Shown here in pieces: positions 12,666 through 24,280 of a DNA stretch of 64,000 nt. Under the pieces are notes generated by a model. That model saw only the letters and a list, made by a program, of their open reading frames with translations, made no database searches and was not told where the DNA came from. The stretch spans positions 1,116,001 through 1,180,000 of the forward strand of contig JAOVFP010000012.1 in the NCBI GenBank assembly GCA_025738555.1, written 5' to 3'. The translations under genes were made by a program, and so were the position numbers. Source of the DNA: Cyathus striatus. Lineage: Eukaryota > Basidiomycota > Agaricomycetes > Agaricales > Nidulariaceae. Numbering within the stretch: position 1 is the stretch's first letter; the number at the start of each line of letters is the position of its first letter.

Positions 12666-14410
12666 TTATGCATCCGCCAAAACAGAACTACCCTCTTCAT
12701 TCATGGGCTTGGTACCATTTTCCACAATTGAAGGCTCAGTATCACTTTCTTCACTTGAAGATTGAGCTTCTAAATTTGTGTTAGCATATAGCCGTTCTTG
12801 ATCCCGAATACTGGAGTATTCGAGCATTTTAGTTTCTGCCCTCTTCCACGTTTTATTTCTAGTAGTTCCCGATACATCATTCGCACCCGCAGCCCCATCA
12901 GATTCCTCATCTTCAATCGTCTTTAATTGTTTTAAGGAGACAAAAATGGCTGAAAGACTGGCTCCGACAAGATTAGGTTTCTTGATGGGTGAATTTCCAA
13001 CGAAAAGTTTTGATAATTTCGTTTTGGGTATTTTTCCGGTCCAGGGAAAACTGGCACAGATCTCGGGAGGAGACGTTGCGTTAATGGGAATGGCAAGTTC
13101 CTCGAGTACCGGACAATATTTGGCAAAGGGAACCAAATCGGATGTAGTGATTTTTGATGATCTATCGCATCGCGAAAATGGAAGCATTCGCAATTTCAGT
13201 TCTATTGCATATCTCCAACTTGTAGCCAATGTCTCGGTTATAGCAGGATCCGAGAAATAAAAGCCTACGGATGCTCCAATTTCAATCCACGCAATGCTAT
13301 GGAAAACTAGCAGTGGTTTTAATTCTCCATCTGTAATCATTTCTTGACGATCAACAGTCATGATGTCGCGCCCTCGGCCTTTTCCATCGTAGCATTCGAG
13401 CTGTCTAAGGGTATGGTGATTACAATGCTGGTTTATGGCAAGGAAGACTTGTTTCCAGGATGCGGAAGTTTCCACTCCGATAAATTTCACCAAAATCCAG
13501 CATATTGGCGAGATATCAATGAATTTCAGTATCGCAGTATAGTCTGAGCCACTATTGCAATTATGAAGTAGAAGATGGTCTAAGACTGGAAATCCACCTT
13601 TTGGAATTCCAGATGAAAGTATATCGGTGACACTGTCAAGTCTGTTAATTTCCAAGTGCTTCAAGTGAGGTAATTGCGAAATGTCAAAGAGAGCTGAATA
13701 AGAGATGTTTGGTACAGTCAATGATATTAAATTAATCCACGAGCAAGCTGAGTTCGAAATGAGCTCAATGGCTCTTCTTTGCTGGTATTCAGATGCTCCA
13801 GGAGAAAAGGTGAATTTAGCTTCTTCCAATAAAGGATAGTGTTCGCATATTGCAGGAACCAAAGACACTTGCCCGTCAGACATTGGTGAAATTCTGAGTT
13901 CGATCCCAGATAGACGAGGTCCCAGAAACATAGGAATGAAGACAAAAGAGTCACTGCTCTCAAAATCCCAGGTTAAGTGCCGAATGTTTGGTAAGAGTTT
14001 TGAGCCCAGTGTTGCGACTTGTAAGACCTGATATAACGAATGGTGGACCTGAGGTGTGCCACTCCTCTCCTTATTCGTGAAACGGTGAACCTTTCTCGCA
14101 TAGTGTGAAAATTGTGAACAGTCAGCTGATGTTAACGGCTGGCTAAGCTTCTACAGTTCATTCAGGTATAAAAGTCATAGTAGCTGTTTATGATTCTACA
14201 TACCACCCATACTGTGTCATCTAACTGCTCCTCATGCGTTGGTAGACATTCCGCCAGTGGGTAGAACCCAATCAGCTCGGACCAGAGCACATCTAAAGCT
14301 GGTCTTTCGAATGACTTGCACGTTCTTGCAAGAGAAGCCAGAGTAGGCTTTTCGGAGAAAAGGTTGTCGCATATCAGCATTAGGATTTCTGGCACCTGAG
14401 GGAAAGGCAT
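12666..14410 (-). CDS. F-box protein D with LRR-like C-terminal region (two exons)
   Basis: Paralogue of about 563 residues. Exon 1 is 14410-14204 and exon 2 is 14150-12666, with donor GTATGTAG and acceptor CTGTAG. It starts at MPFPQVPEIL, as in C. The F-box has LICDNLFSEKPTLASLARTC and PALDVLWSELIGFYPLAECL. Exon 2 shares FIPMFLGPRLSGIEL, SWKQVFLAINQHCNHHTL, VGFYFSDPAI and TKLSKLFVGNSPIKKPNL with C. The C-terminus differs: a GAA-to-TAA change and small differences end the protein at SSVLADA, so the DEESE-type acidic end is lost and an internal acidic stretch is shorter. It is probably still functional. Confidence 0.83.
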
Positions 14411-14473
14411 GATGATAGACGACGGACAGTATAATGGTAGTAAAGTCAACTTGCAGAGTTTGAAAAATAAGCG

Positions 14474-15503
14474 AGAGGAAATTAGTCTCGGTTATCCATC
14501 CGTTTACGGTCGAAAATCCAAAAAAGGGTTTTCGAACGTAACCGTCTGGGAAATGACCAACGACGTTGGGAGGGGTTTGCATTCCGCGGTTATCGGAAAT
14601 TCCGAAGGCCTGTCCAAGGCCTTTTTGGCTTGACTAAGCATCGTATCAATGTCACATGACTATGATAATTCTCGAGAACGAGACCTACAACTAAGGATAC
14701 AAGCCTCAAGCGCACACAAGTATCTCTTAGATGCCACTAAAAAATACTAGAGATTGGCGGATAATTATTATATCAAGTGAAAGTAACAACTTACAGTGTT
14801 GCATAAGTAAGTGATAAGCAGATAGGTAATTGCCATGGGGATCTAAAAGAAAAATAATTGCTTGTGGTGAAGTGCCTGTTCATTCCATAGCAAAAGAGGG
14901 ATTCTGTGCAGAGATTAATGATATGGATAGGTATATATAAGAGGTTTCATAAGTTGTGTAAGAATTGAAAGTATAGCTTCTGAAACAAAATCTTAGGGGA
15001 CTATTCACAGCTGTTTCTCTCATAATTGAAAGATGTTATATGGTTAGCAGTGGTCTTCGGGATACAGTGTGTTGAATGTTCTATATATTCCCATATTGTT
15101 TGAAGGGGCAGCAGATATACCATATCTCAGAATTTCAAAATTGATAACCTTGTTTGTTGTGTGATTAGGGAGACATACAGGGAATATATATACTGAAGCA
15201 CATTAACGGGTGATATATTATGACACAAGATTATAAATAAATAATAGAAGTTGAAAAGTTCTATAGATATATGGTAGAGGGGGAAGTATGCGATACATTT
15301 ACCATGCTTTCACAGTGCTGACAAAGCATAGAATTTCTGCTTAGTCATTCAGAGTAGGCCTTGAGCAGGCCTTCCGAATTTCCGAGAACCGCGGAATGCA
15401 AACCCCTCCCAACGTCGTTGGTCATTTTCCAGACGGTTACGTTCGAAAACCCTTTTTTGGATTTTCGACCGTAAACGGATGGATAACCGAGACTAAGAGG
15501 AAA
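14474..15503. mobile_element. Non-autonomous hAT-like transposon with long terminal inverted repeats
   Basis: The element body is about 14482-15495. The left terminal inverted repeat is 14482-14640 and begins TTAGTCTCGGTTATCCATCC. The right one, 15338-15495, is its reverse complement with only a few mismatches over about 158 bp. It is flanked by a direct repeat AGAGGAAA (14474-14481 and 15496-15503), an 8-bp target-site duplication of the length typical for hAT elements. The 700-bp interior is AT-rich, with no ORF resembling a transposase, so it needs a transposase from elsewhere. It sits just upstream of F-box D. Confidence 0.88.
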
Positions 15504-15750
15504 TCAACAATAAATAAACTGCTACTAGCACCCAATTCGGTATGGTGACCTGGTCGATTGTAACAGAGTCATGACCGATATATAATAAATAATTCTAAAC
15601 TTCTTATTATTGATCCAGAATACTTATTCATCGGTGCTAGTTGGTTCATCTTGGATACTTATTTCTGCCTACCCCTTCTAAGTAGTAAACGTTTAAACTG
15701 TAAAACACTAGTAAAGTAAGTAAAATACACGATAACCCTGAAACGATGGT

Positions 15751-15892
15751 ACAGTCGAACCCCTCTTATTCCATACGGGTCGATGGACCTGCCAGCGTAT
15801 GGGTTTCGTAAATTATTCTATGACTTTTGAGGGGTATCCTTGGCCTTAAAATATGGCCTTAGAGGGATATGGGATAACGGGGGTTCGACTGT
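15751..15892. mobile_element. 142-bp MITE with 13-bp terminal inverted repeats
   Basis: It begins ACAGTCGAACCCC and ends GGGGTTCGACTGT, a perfect 13-bp inverted pair. The interior also has partial dyad symmetry, and it has no coding capacity. The ends resemble those of Tc1/mariner-like miniature elements, but I see no clear TA duplication at the borders, so the superfamily is uncertain. It is inserted in the duplicated flank. The corresponding place near 10530 upstream of F-box C lacks it. Confidence 0.75.
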
Positions 15893-15914
15893 GCTAAGCT
15901 AAAAAATTTGTTTG

Positions 15915-16110
15915 CACGCGTTGCATCAAAACCTGATCAAAACACGCATTTTAGTGCAGGTACCGGTTCAAATTAATTCATTACACACTGCCATTACAAC
16001 CGGACATGCCTATCCCAATCTTATTCCCATTGAACACCTCACGTCTCACATTTCTCCTTTCACTCGGACCATCATCATACCAAAGCAATGTATCTACACC
16101 CCTCAGCTGC
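15915..16110. repeat. Duplicate of the 10540-10710 flank
   Basis: About 170 bp, nearly identical to the region upstream of R2 (CACGCATTTTAGTGCAGGTA, CATTACACACTGCCATTACA). It lies immediately upstream of the membrane protein gene at 16121 and may contribute its promoter. Confidence 0.85.
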
Positions 16111-16120
16111 AAGCTCATCA

Positions 16121-16966
16121 ATGTCATTCGGAACGGGAGTCTCTGAGCTGGTGCACCGCGTCGTCGTGCACTTGATTCATGTCGTTTCTGTGTTGGGTGC
16201 GTTTTGGTTGCGCTGAGTGTACGGGGAGTTATATTGAGGGCTGTACGACGTAGATGACCTTATAGAGGATGCTGGGCACCGTTTTGCGGGATGGAGTGTT
16301 CATGTTGCCTTGGCGTTAGGTATGCTCCTCGTGTCGCGTCGCTACCCACTTTCTCGCTCATGTCAAGTACAACACCAAGGACACTACTTCTATCTCGTAT
16401 TCCAACATCCATCAGAGTGGGCTGTCGTAGCTTTCTACGCATTCATCAACTTTCGTCAGTCTAACACCTCGACTACATTGCTGACAACGAGGCTAACATG
16501 AACTCGGAACAGTCCATGTGCACCCGCATATAGTCCACATACTATGCTGGACCATCTTCTTCGGGCCTATAGTGGTGCTCCTACCGTTTCTTGTACTCCA
16601 TGAACTAGTTTTCTCGATTGTGTTTAATCTGAGCTTCGTGTCACATGGTTTAATACGAGGTGCGTTTCTTCATGTTTCAATGTCATTGTATTGCATTCTA
16701 CGTATTTCTATTCTACTTCAATTCTTGAACTCTTTTGGACATCTCTCCATATACTCACCGATCCACTCATAGGCGCATTAGAAGACCAATACACAGCCCT
16801 AAAAGAATCCTTCCTCGACCGACGCGAGCCATTCTTTGCGTTGGTAGAAGAGGCAGCGGCGAGGTATAACCAGCTAACGACGCTTTGTCTTCCTCTGGTG
16901 GTGGTACGACTCGCAGCAGCAGCGTTGGCGATGTATGTCACTTATGGGATTTGGTTTGGGTGGTGA
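16121..16966 (+). CDS. Small multi-pass membrane protein (hypothetical)
   Basis: I do not recognise the family. A continuous model of roughly 220 residues can be built with short introns. ATG at 16121 (MSFGTGVSELVHRVVVHL) leads to an intron of about 43 nt near 16198-16240, which removes two in-frame TGA codons. A second intron near 16454-16511 ends after a GCTAAC branch motif. A third runs from GTGCGTTTC (about 16661) to CTCATAG (about 16771). An optional in-phase intron lies near 16319-16366. The protein has hydrophobic segments around HVALAL, AVVAFYAFINF, HILCWTIFFGPIVVLLPFL and LVVVRLAAAALAMYVTYGIW, giving perhaps four or five membrane spans, with a charged loop LKESFLDRREPFF. If the first intron is wrong, the gene has stops and is a pseudogene. 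Confidence 0.5.
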
Positions 16967-19900
16967 TTGACGTTTCAATCGGCGTTTGGGAGGAGTTGGT
17001 GATATAGAAGGTAGACAGTAGACTTAATTAAGGACTGTATGACCTTTATGACCTTTATGATATTTATTACATTAAACACGCTCATGAGCTCCGGAAGTGT
17101 AATATGCGACTAATCCACTGTGCTTGGCTTTCTGTTTACTTTGCTATATGGTACCGGGGTACTGTCTGAGTCGGAACCGGTGAATTTTAAGTGAGAAAGG
17201 AAGGAAATGTATATACTATCGACAACATTGTATCATTCTGAAATTGTAGTCTCCAGTTGGATCTGTGGAAATTTTCTGGGTTTCGCTTCTGGTCTTGGAA
17301 CAACAACCAAAATCTTTCTCCTATTAAGAATGCTCTGTACTTGAACACAATACCGCCGTATGGTTTATATAGCGTTTTCAGGTGTGCAGAGCAGGGATCA
17401 CAGGTGGTAGACGCTTATTGTAACGGTCGCGTAGACAATCTCTTCGTGAAGACTTCCATAATAAATTTTATTTCCCCCACCTTCCCACTGCACCCGACGG
17501 ATTGGGGCCATGAGAGAAATTGTCACATTTTTCTACAACTTCCTGTAGGGAAAATTCTTGATATCCTGTTATCTCATCATTATACGATCTGTGGTACGGG
17601 TTTAGTTACGTACGATCGTGGGGATTTTGGGTGGTTCGTTGACTCGGACAATGCTGAAACATAGATACAAGTCGGTATGGAAGTATACTAACATCTGGGA
17701 ACGGACCACTGGGGTTCAGTTTATCGTATAAGCACACAAAAGGACAAGTATCCAATATGAGTAATCACCATCCACCGATGAGATAACTTTGAACATCTAA
17801 TGAGATTATATTCAGTTACCAAAGCGCCACCGTGTGCATACGTATAAACGAACTAACCGTTGTAATAAGGCACTTAAACATTATATAGGCAATGTGGATA
17901 TCCGATTTTTCATTGGATATCTCTGTAGATGGGTCTACCAGATGCTCAGTGTGAATGATGAAAAGTGGATTATTATCATATCCTGCAACGACGTCGAAGC
18001 ACAATGTAACAGTCTTACGTATCAATATTATGACTACATATCTGAACAATCTGTCTTCGTACCTTTCTGAAACTAAAAGCTGTATTTTTAATCGGAAATC
18101 CGACTTCATTCAAGTAGTCCATCGCCGCCTAGCCAAGCTACTGAGTGCTTTATTCACGGCACCATGTAAGAATATTACAACTTACAGCCAATCCTTTAAT
18201 CTGTGTAAGTCAAATCAATACTTGACGTACTCTTCAATATGCTCCTAAAGTACTAGTTTTAATGACTATTTAATAACACTCTATCTGATTATTCTGTAAC
18301 TCTTGGGAAATTCGATGTTCTACTCTTGGAGATCCTTCAGTTGCTGATAAGGCCTTAGTGAGCGTACCGTGACTAAATACCGAAGTAATACTCACTTGGC
18401 TATTGATATATTATGATGGGATCTATGTATCTAGTATGCAGTCTAGTTTTTTCGTACGTCAATTTGTTGTGAAATAAATAAGAACTTTCCTATATTTTCT
18501 AAATGCGTCGAGGTTCCTATCAAAATGTTGGCTCAACACCTTGAGTGTCATGTGTAACCATGTAGTTACTAATAAATTGAACCCACTTTTTGTGTAGATG
18601 TTCCGTTATTGAAGACTTTCACTAATACCAGCTTCCCTTTGCGCTCTGCTTTGTGCAACCAGTATCCTTCACCTTTCGCCACTTGCTCCAATAGCGTGAG
18701 TTCATTCTATCTTTACTAAGTTCTAATCTGATACTAGAAGCTTCGTCATCTACCTCGTTGAGTTGTCCTGGTGAATATAATCACTCAGGCGAGCATGTCG
18801 AGTCAGGAGCCATCACTCTTACTTTTGTCACTTGGCCCAGTAATCGTGTACACATCCCCGGCTACGCTTGTGAATGACTCGTTCTGGATCTTGACATCCG
18901 ATGCATTTTGAAATATAGAAGCGAGAGAGTATAAGAAATTTGCCATTCTAGACACAGGCTACTGATGTATTGATAAGAAGGAAGTCGGTGTGTTCTCTCA
19001 AGGGACAAGTACACGTTGGTTCAGGTGACAACTGAACCAACTTGTCACTCGAGCGCTAAGTAAGCTGGACGCGCCTCAATTCACGCGCACGGACCAGTAT
19101 TTGTTTGCAAATATGTGTCTTTATAATACAAATACATACAATCCGTTCACCCTAGCCGCTCAACCGAAACCTGACCCAACTCTCTTTCCTCCGTCACATT
19201 TACGGTTTCTGTCCCCTTCAAAGACACAATCTTTCTATTTACCTGATAAATGGCTATAATATATCTGGTTTTGTTTAAATAGTAAGTTCTTCCTGCCACT
19301 TATCCACAATTGCATTGCAGTAGCTTCCTGTCGACGCTAAGCGTCACCGAGTCATCACTAACAGCGGCCAGCCTCGTTTCGATCCTCGGTCCTGTAGGCT
19401 ATGATACACTGATCTCTATTTCTCTAAAATTCTCTTAAAATGTCTATGACAATTTTAGACCCATTCTCATTTTGGACTGCTCGCCGGGGCAAGGATTGGC
19501 GCTTCGGCGCCTTCCAGAATCCAGAGCACATGTCACGAGGTCAGCTACCGGGCTTTGGAAATCAAGCTTATTTTTCACATATTGTCCATGCATGATGTCG
19601 TGGAGCCTCTTCTTTGTTTTCTGCGAAACGGGATGCCCTTGTCTAAAATGAATTGGCTAGCCTCCATAATTGCACAGTAAGTTACGCCAATCGAAATCCT
19701 GACTTGACGCGCTTCGTCGGTGTCTAGTTAACCCGTCATGCTCAAGGGAGAACTTGTTTCTCTACTGGATCCATTGGTCTGCCGGAGCTACGAATGCGCG
19801 CTCAGATGCGTGCAAGAGATAGTTCAAAAGTGGAAGTGGTATTATGAATTACACTCGGGCATGTCCAAGACTTCACCGGCAACTAACATCCAACGATCTT

Positions 19901-21141
19901 TCATTGTCTAATAATCTAGGAGCTCTCTGGTATTTGAGTAGTTAACCGGGTTCTTGGAATCCCATCTTAAGACCGCCTGTATAGCTCAAACTGTTTTACG
20001 ACACTATCAGGATGCGTCTTCTTGCGATTTTCGGAGCACCTGACGCTCTCTACATTTTCGTTCTATGCTGCGCTTTCTATGAGCGCTTTCGGAGATTATC
20101 CTTTGATGTGACCACGAGAATCTAGGCTCTTTCTGGGTTGTTGGAGCTGGTCACCGTACATAGGCGCGCTTCGACGTTTGCCTTTTAAAGAATACCGTAT
20201 TTTGGTTCTATTTCCTGCGAGCCCACCACGCCAGCCTGATCGCTCCAGATTTTCATTTGGCTTCAGGGCTTCCGTCCTCACTCTTGCTCACTTGACCGGT
20301 CGAACCGTCGTTATTCGGTGTTAAGCTCTCCACTGAGCCTACAAAGCAATTCATCTTCGACCACTTCAACACACGGGAAGGCACCATCTGTTCTGAATGA
20401 CGTCGATCACGGACGAGACTTTAAAATGGCGGATTTGAATGACCCATAAATCAAACCAGGGCCCACACATCCCCATTGCGCACACTCGATCTTCAAGGGT
20501 CATCCAGTGCGAGTGTTTCCGAATTCTGGAACTCTTCTTTATAAGTATAGGATGATTATCCAATGCCGTTGATAGTGCATAGAATATGACTCTAACTCTT
20601 GTGGAAAGTTCTTTTGGTTTTACTCGATCTCGGGTATCTGCACCCTTTTGAAAGATACTTTACACCTATCTATAAACACGCACGACTTCGTCTTACTGTC
20701 TGCTGCACGTTCTACTTATCCTTCACAACTATCTTTTCCTCCACACTGCCCAAGTCATTCCACGGACTTAGCTCTTTCTCGAATGCACGATGGAGCGAAG
20801 ACCAAGTGACTTACGTCTACACTGTCAACCTCTTTCAATGATAATCCGACTTTTTGCCACCTTTATCCGGGTATCTCCCTACGGTATTAAAAATCAAACA
20901 TGGAAGATCTTGACTCCTAACTGAAGCACGGGTTGATTTGTAATACTAAATTAATTGCATGTCGGCACCCTTTCTGTCAACTCTGTCGGATCTTCCCTTG
21001 GATCCTCCTTGTTTTCGGTATGTCATTTCTAAGTCGAGATAGCGGAATACCAAAGACACAGCGCAGGAATGCATGTTTTACAGTATATCTTCCTCACCAA
21101 AGAAACAATGTAAAATCACCCAAGACTCGAAGACTTGGACG
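16967..21141. other. AT-rich gene-poor region of about 4.2 kb
   Basis: I find no supported gene. The longest ORF is 17257-17664 (+, 135 codons, starting MDLWKFSGFRFWSWNNNQNL). It has no recognisable domain and could be chance or a remnant. A small direct repeat (GACCTTTATG twice) lies near 17040. The stretch 18250-20580 shows no ORF of note in any frame. Confidence 0.5.
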
Positions 21142-21744
21142 ATGAGCAATTCTGCTAAGTATTCCGTTCTCATTATTTCTGTTCCTCCAGATGACGACCA
21201 AGTCCTCAACTATCGTGGACTGCGTCTTCTCGCTACCCAAACGAACCCAGAAATATTCTCTTCGTCGTACGAAAGTGAGCTTGGGCTCTCTTTCGCCCGT
21301 TGGCATGCGAGGATAAATTGCGCTGGAAAGGCTACCATAGTCGTCTCTGCCCGTACCCCAATCCCAGGCTGCTCCGAAGACATATCTGACTGGGTTGGAA
21401 TGATTACAATAATCGGTCCTCAAGCACTCGCCGGGCCTGGATTCACACCACCCGCTCAGGTATTGCGCCCCGGTAGAGCGTTTTACTTGCTTATTGGAAC
21501 GTGGGTCCACCCGGATTACAGACGACAAGGACTAGCAAGGAACCTCTTGCACGCTGGTATGGACTGGGTCAGGGGCGATAATTCTGCCGAAGCGATTGGT
21601 ATGCATGCAGCGGAAAAAGCAGTACTGCTTGAAGTTCATATTGCGAATGAAGCTGCTGTTGATTTGTACAGAGCTATGGGATTCCAAATGGTTGCGGGTG
21701 ATGATTCCGGAGCGTTGACATGGATGATGGCTATCATTGAATAG
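21142..21744 (+). CDS. GNAT-family N-acetyltransferase
   Basis: Single exon, about 200 residues from MSNSAKYSVLIISVPPDDDQ. The frame is open further upstream to 21073, but the second ATG gives the more usual N-terminus. It has the fungal GNAT layout: an N-terminal LRLLATQTNPEIFSSSYESE segment, then the acetyl-CoA binding motif A in IGTWVHPDYRRQGLARNLL (V-x-P-x-x-R-x-x-G), then motif B in LLEVHIANEAAVDLYRAMGF. It should transfer an acetyl group from acetyl-CoA to an amine. The substrate cannot be told from sequence. It is surrounded by AT-rich DNA with no co-directional partner. A broken relative lies 2.5 kb downstream. Confidence 0.88.
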   Translation: MSNSAKYSVLIISVPPDDDQVLNYRGLRLLATQTNPEIFSSSYESELGLSFARWHARINCAGKATIVVSARTPIPGCSEDISDWVGMITIIGPQALAGPGFTPPAQVLRPGRAFYLLIGTWVHPDYRRQGLARNLLHAGMDWVRGDNSAEAIGMHAAEKAVLLEVHIANEAAVDLYRAMGFQMVAGDDSGALTWMMAIIE

Positions 21745-24280
21745 AAGGTGCAGTTCCTCATTCAGAAATATGAGTTGCTATCTAAACGCTCCAACAGGAC
21801 TTTCATTTCCATCGTTTTGATAGAGCGTTGGGGAGCTTTTCTTTCGTTATATGTCTTTTTCTGTCGCTGCCTGCAACGTTGGTATTACTAGGTAAGAGTA
21901 TGTTTCACATTTTTCAAACTAAAGCTGATTTTATATCCCGAAAGATATACCTGTTTGTTCTTCCTGCAATACTATTTGAATGTAGACGAATAACTACTGT
22001 GCTTGAACATGCAAATTACAGCATCTTAACGGTGTCCATGATTATTACCGACAGAAGCTTTAGACATAGCTTTTTTTATTACAAGACTACTTTGGTGGTT
22101 GAACTCCGTTTTACAAATGCTATTAACCTCCTATTCTTCCTAGATTTTCTATCACGCGAATTTTTCCAGAGGTAAATTAATAAGTTTAAATTTCAGGTAC
22201 TCTAAGGCCAGATTCAGGCAATCTTCCATCCGGCTCCTTGAATTCGTAAGGCGTACTTTTCACAACATACCTAATTGTGCTGAAATTCAGCTTAGACCGA
22301 TTTGTCACTTCGATGATGAGGCTTGTCGGCATGGATTGCATTTAGTCCTTGAACGGTAAGACCTTATGAATAAGAGAATGCTTTATTGCTTCTTATTTTA
22401 TTACATTACGTTAACTAAGATATAACCATCTCGATCACCCGAATCACCCAAATACTGCTCAAACACTGCGCCAGTTTTTGCAGCTGTTGGATACCTGAAC
22501 CCTTGCATGAGCCCTCCTGGCTGATTGACACGCTTCTACGTAGTACGAGGTGGTCGATGAACTTCAGTTAATTCAAACGGCCGGACCTCGCATATATTCC
22601 TCTGCTTCTAGTGAACTTGTTCTGTACATTCATTCGCTGAATGTATCTCATTTTGGGGTCTAACGTTCTTGCAATCAACGTGTACGAAATGCTTTTCTCG
22701 TCTGCTTTTCGCAGATATTGCTGGTACTGCATCATCTATCCGTGTCGGGACAGGTCATACCTACATAGGGACAATGAGGCGATAAGTCAGCGCCGTATGC
22801 AGCTTCATCGGAGATCAGGAGTACCATCAAATGAATACTTGACGGAATATGACAACCAACGCTGGCATCACTCCGCGATAGAGTAGGACCTAAAGCCCGA
22901 GCTACAGTCTTCGCTATGGCTAATGAATATCATGCCTATCTGGTGTCCTGTGTCGTATTATGAGATCAACTATCAGGCCACCACCCAATAAATCGATGTC
23001 TTTCAGCCTACTGATATCTGGCTCGTTTATATTTATCACGAGCACTTGTAATGACCTACGCTTCTACATGGCACATGCCACTAATTTTAAGAGCTGTCGG
23101 ACTCCAGTTCGTGGACGGAAATGCCCATGGGAAGCATCTCTCAGGACCAGGGGTTGTAATCAAATGAATGGAACCGCCACAATCGGCCCTTTCTTGACCT
23201 GACAATATATTCACATCGTGCTCTGAGACTCTGAGTAAGTCCGTTCCACTATGTTAATACAAAAACCTTTTTTGACGATATAAGGGGTTGAAGTGGTATA
23301 TGAATAGATCTACAGTAACCCTAGGGAAGTTTTAACTTTCCAACAGAAACGTTGCACCATAACCGCTCGATGTGAAGGGACGACCCGGGCATGTTCACCA
23401 GCAGACAGATTAAACACTTGCGAGAATGTTGCTCCAGCGAGCTGCTTCAACTGAAAAGAGTATCCACTCAGCGTCCACGTTGAACAGACTTTTGAATTTC
23501 TATGCATCAATCAAGAGCTTCTGCGCAGTATTTTGGATAACGACGCCGCGGGGTACAGATAGGCAATGAAGACATCGAAGTCTCTCCATTATCTTAGGTT
23601 TGGACGTCAAATGAAAAGCTGGCGATAAATCAGAAACCACCACACAGAACCTATTCTGATTTTCCTATCGGGTAACGATGTTCCCAAACGTTCGACAGAT
23701 AGGCCGGTAATGTTGAATCTGAGCTGACATGTTATTTCCTTATTTCTACATCTCGCCATGCGATCAGGACAGGAGTACCAAAATGGCACACTACCCCACT
23801 CACTACTCGCATTAGCATGTTTCCTACGCTGATTAGTATCTAGATGTACAGTAATAGTGTCCTAAAGCTAAGACTAAGTAAGTAGGGAGCATACTTAAAT
23901 GAGAATCGAGTGGCTCATTGGATTAATGCCAATTTTTAAGTTATGACTGAAGTCTGTCATGCATGCATTAATACGTAGTGGTGTTGCACCAAACATAGTA
24001 CTATGAGCTTGAAGGGACAGGATCATCAAATGGCAGTAGGTAACCACAGCTGACCACTCTGGGTAAGCGGAGCTTAATCACAAGTATCACCAGGTTTACC
24101 AGTCTGACTCGACTAGCTGTCATTGTCAATCAGGATGGCGATGCTACGTAGTGCCAGTGCCCAGGCCTAATGTATAATAATGCCTAATGTTGGCCTGATG
24201 ACTCATTTAATTATTGCGCTTATTGTAATAACTCATGCGACGAACACACTGCTTTACTACAGTGGGGCTACTTCCTTAGA
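21745..24280. other. Gene-poor AT-rich region of about 2.5 kb
   Basis: Short unsupported ORFs only (for example 21828-22175 and 22641-22886), none with a recognisable motif or consistent codon use. It lies between the two GNAT sequences. Confidence 0.45.

Noticed and set aside
16200..16240. In-frame TGA codons as evidence of repeat-induced point mutation in the membrane protein gene
   Set aside because: A short intron with acceptable borders removes both stops and keeps phase, so mutation is not required.
17257..17664. 135-codon ORF as a gene
   Set aside because: No recognisable domain, no splice-linked neighbours, AT-rich context. Kept only as a note.
19340..19400. B-box-like GTTTCGATCC in AT-rich DNA
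   Set aside because: No A-box and no cloverleaf could be drawn.
21094..21528. Minus-strand 144-codon ORF
   Set aside because: Antisense shadow of the GNAT gene.
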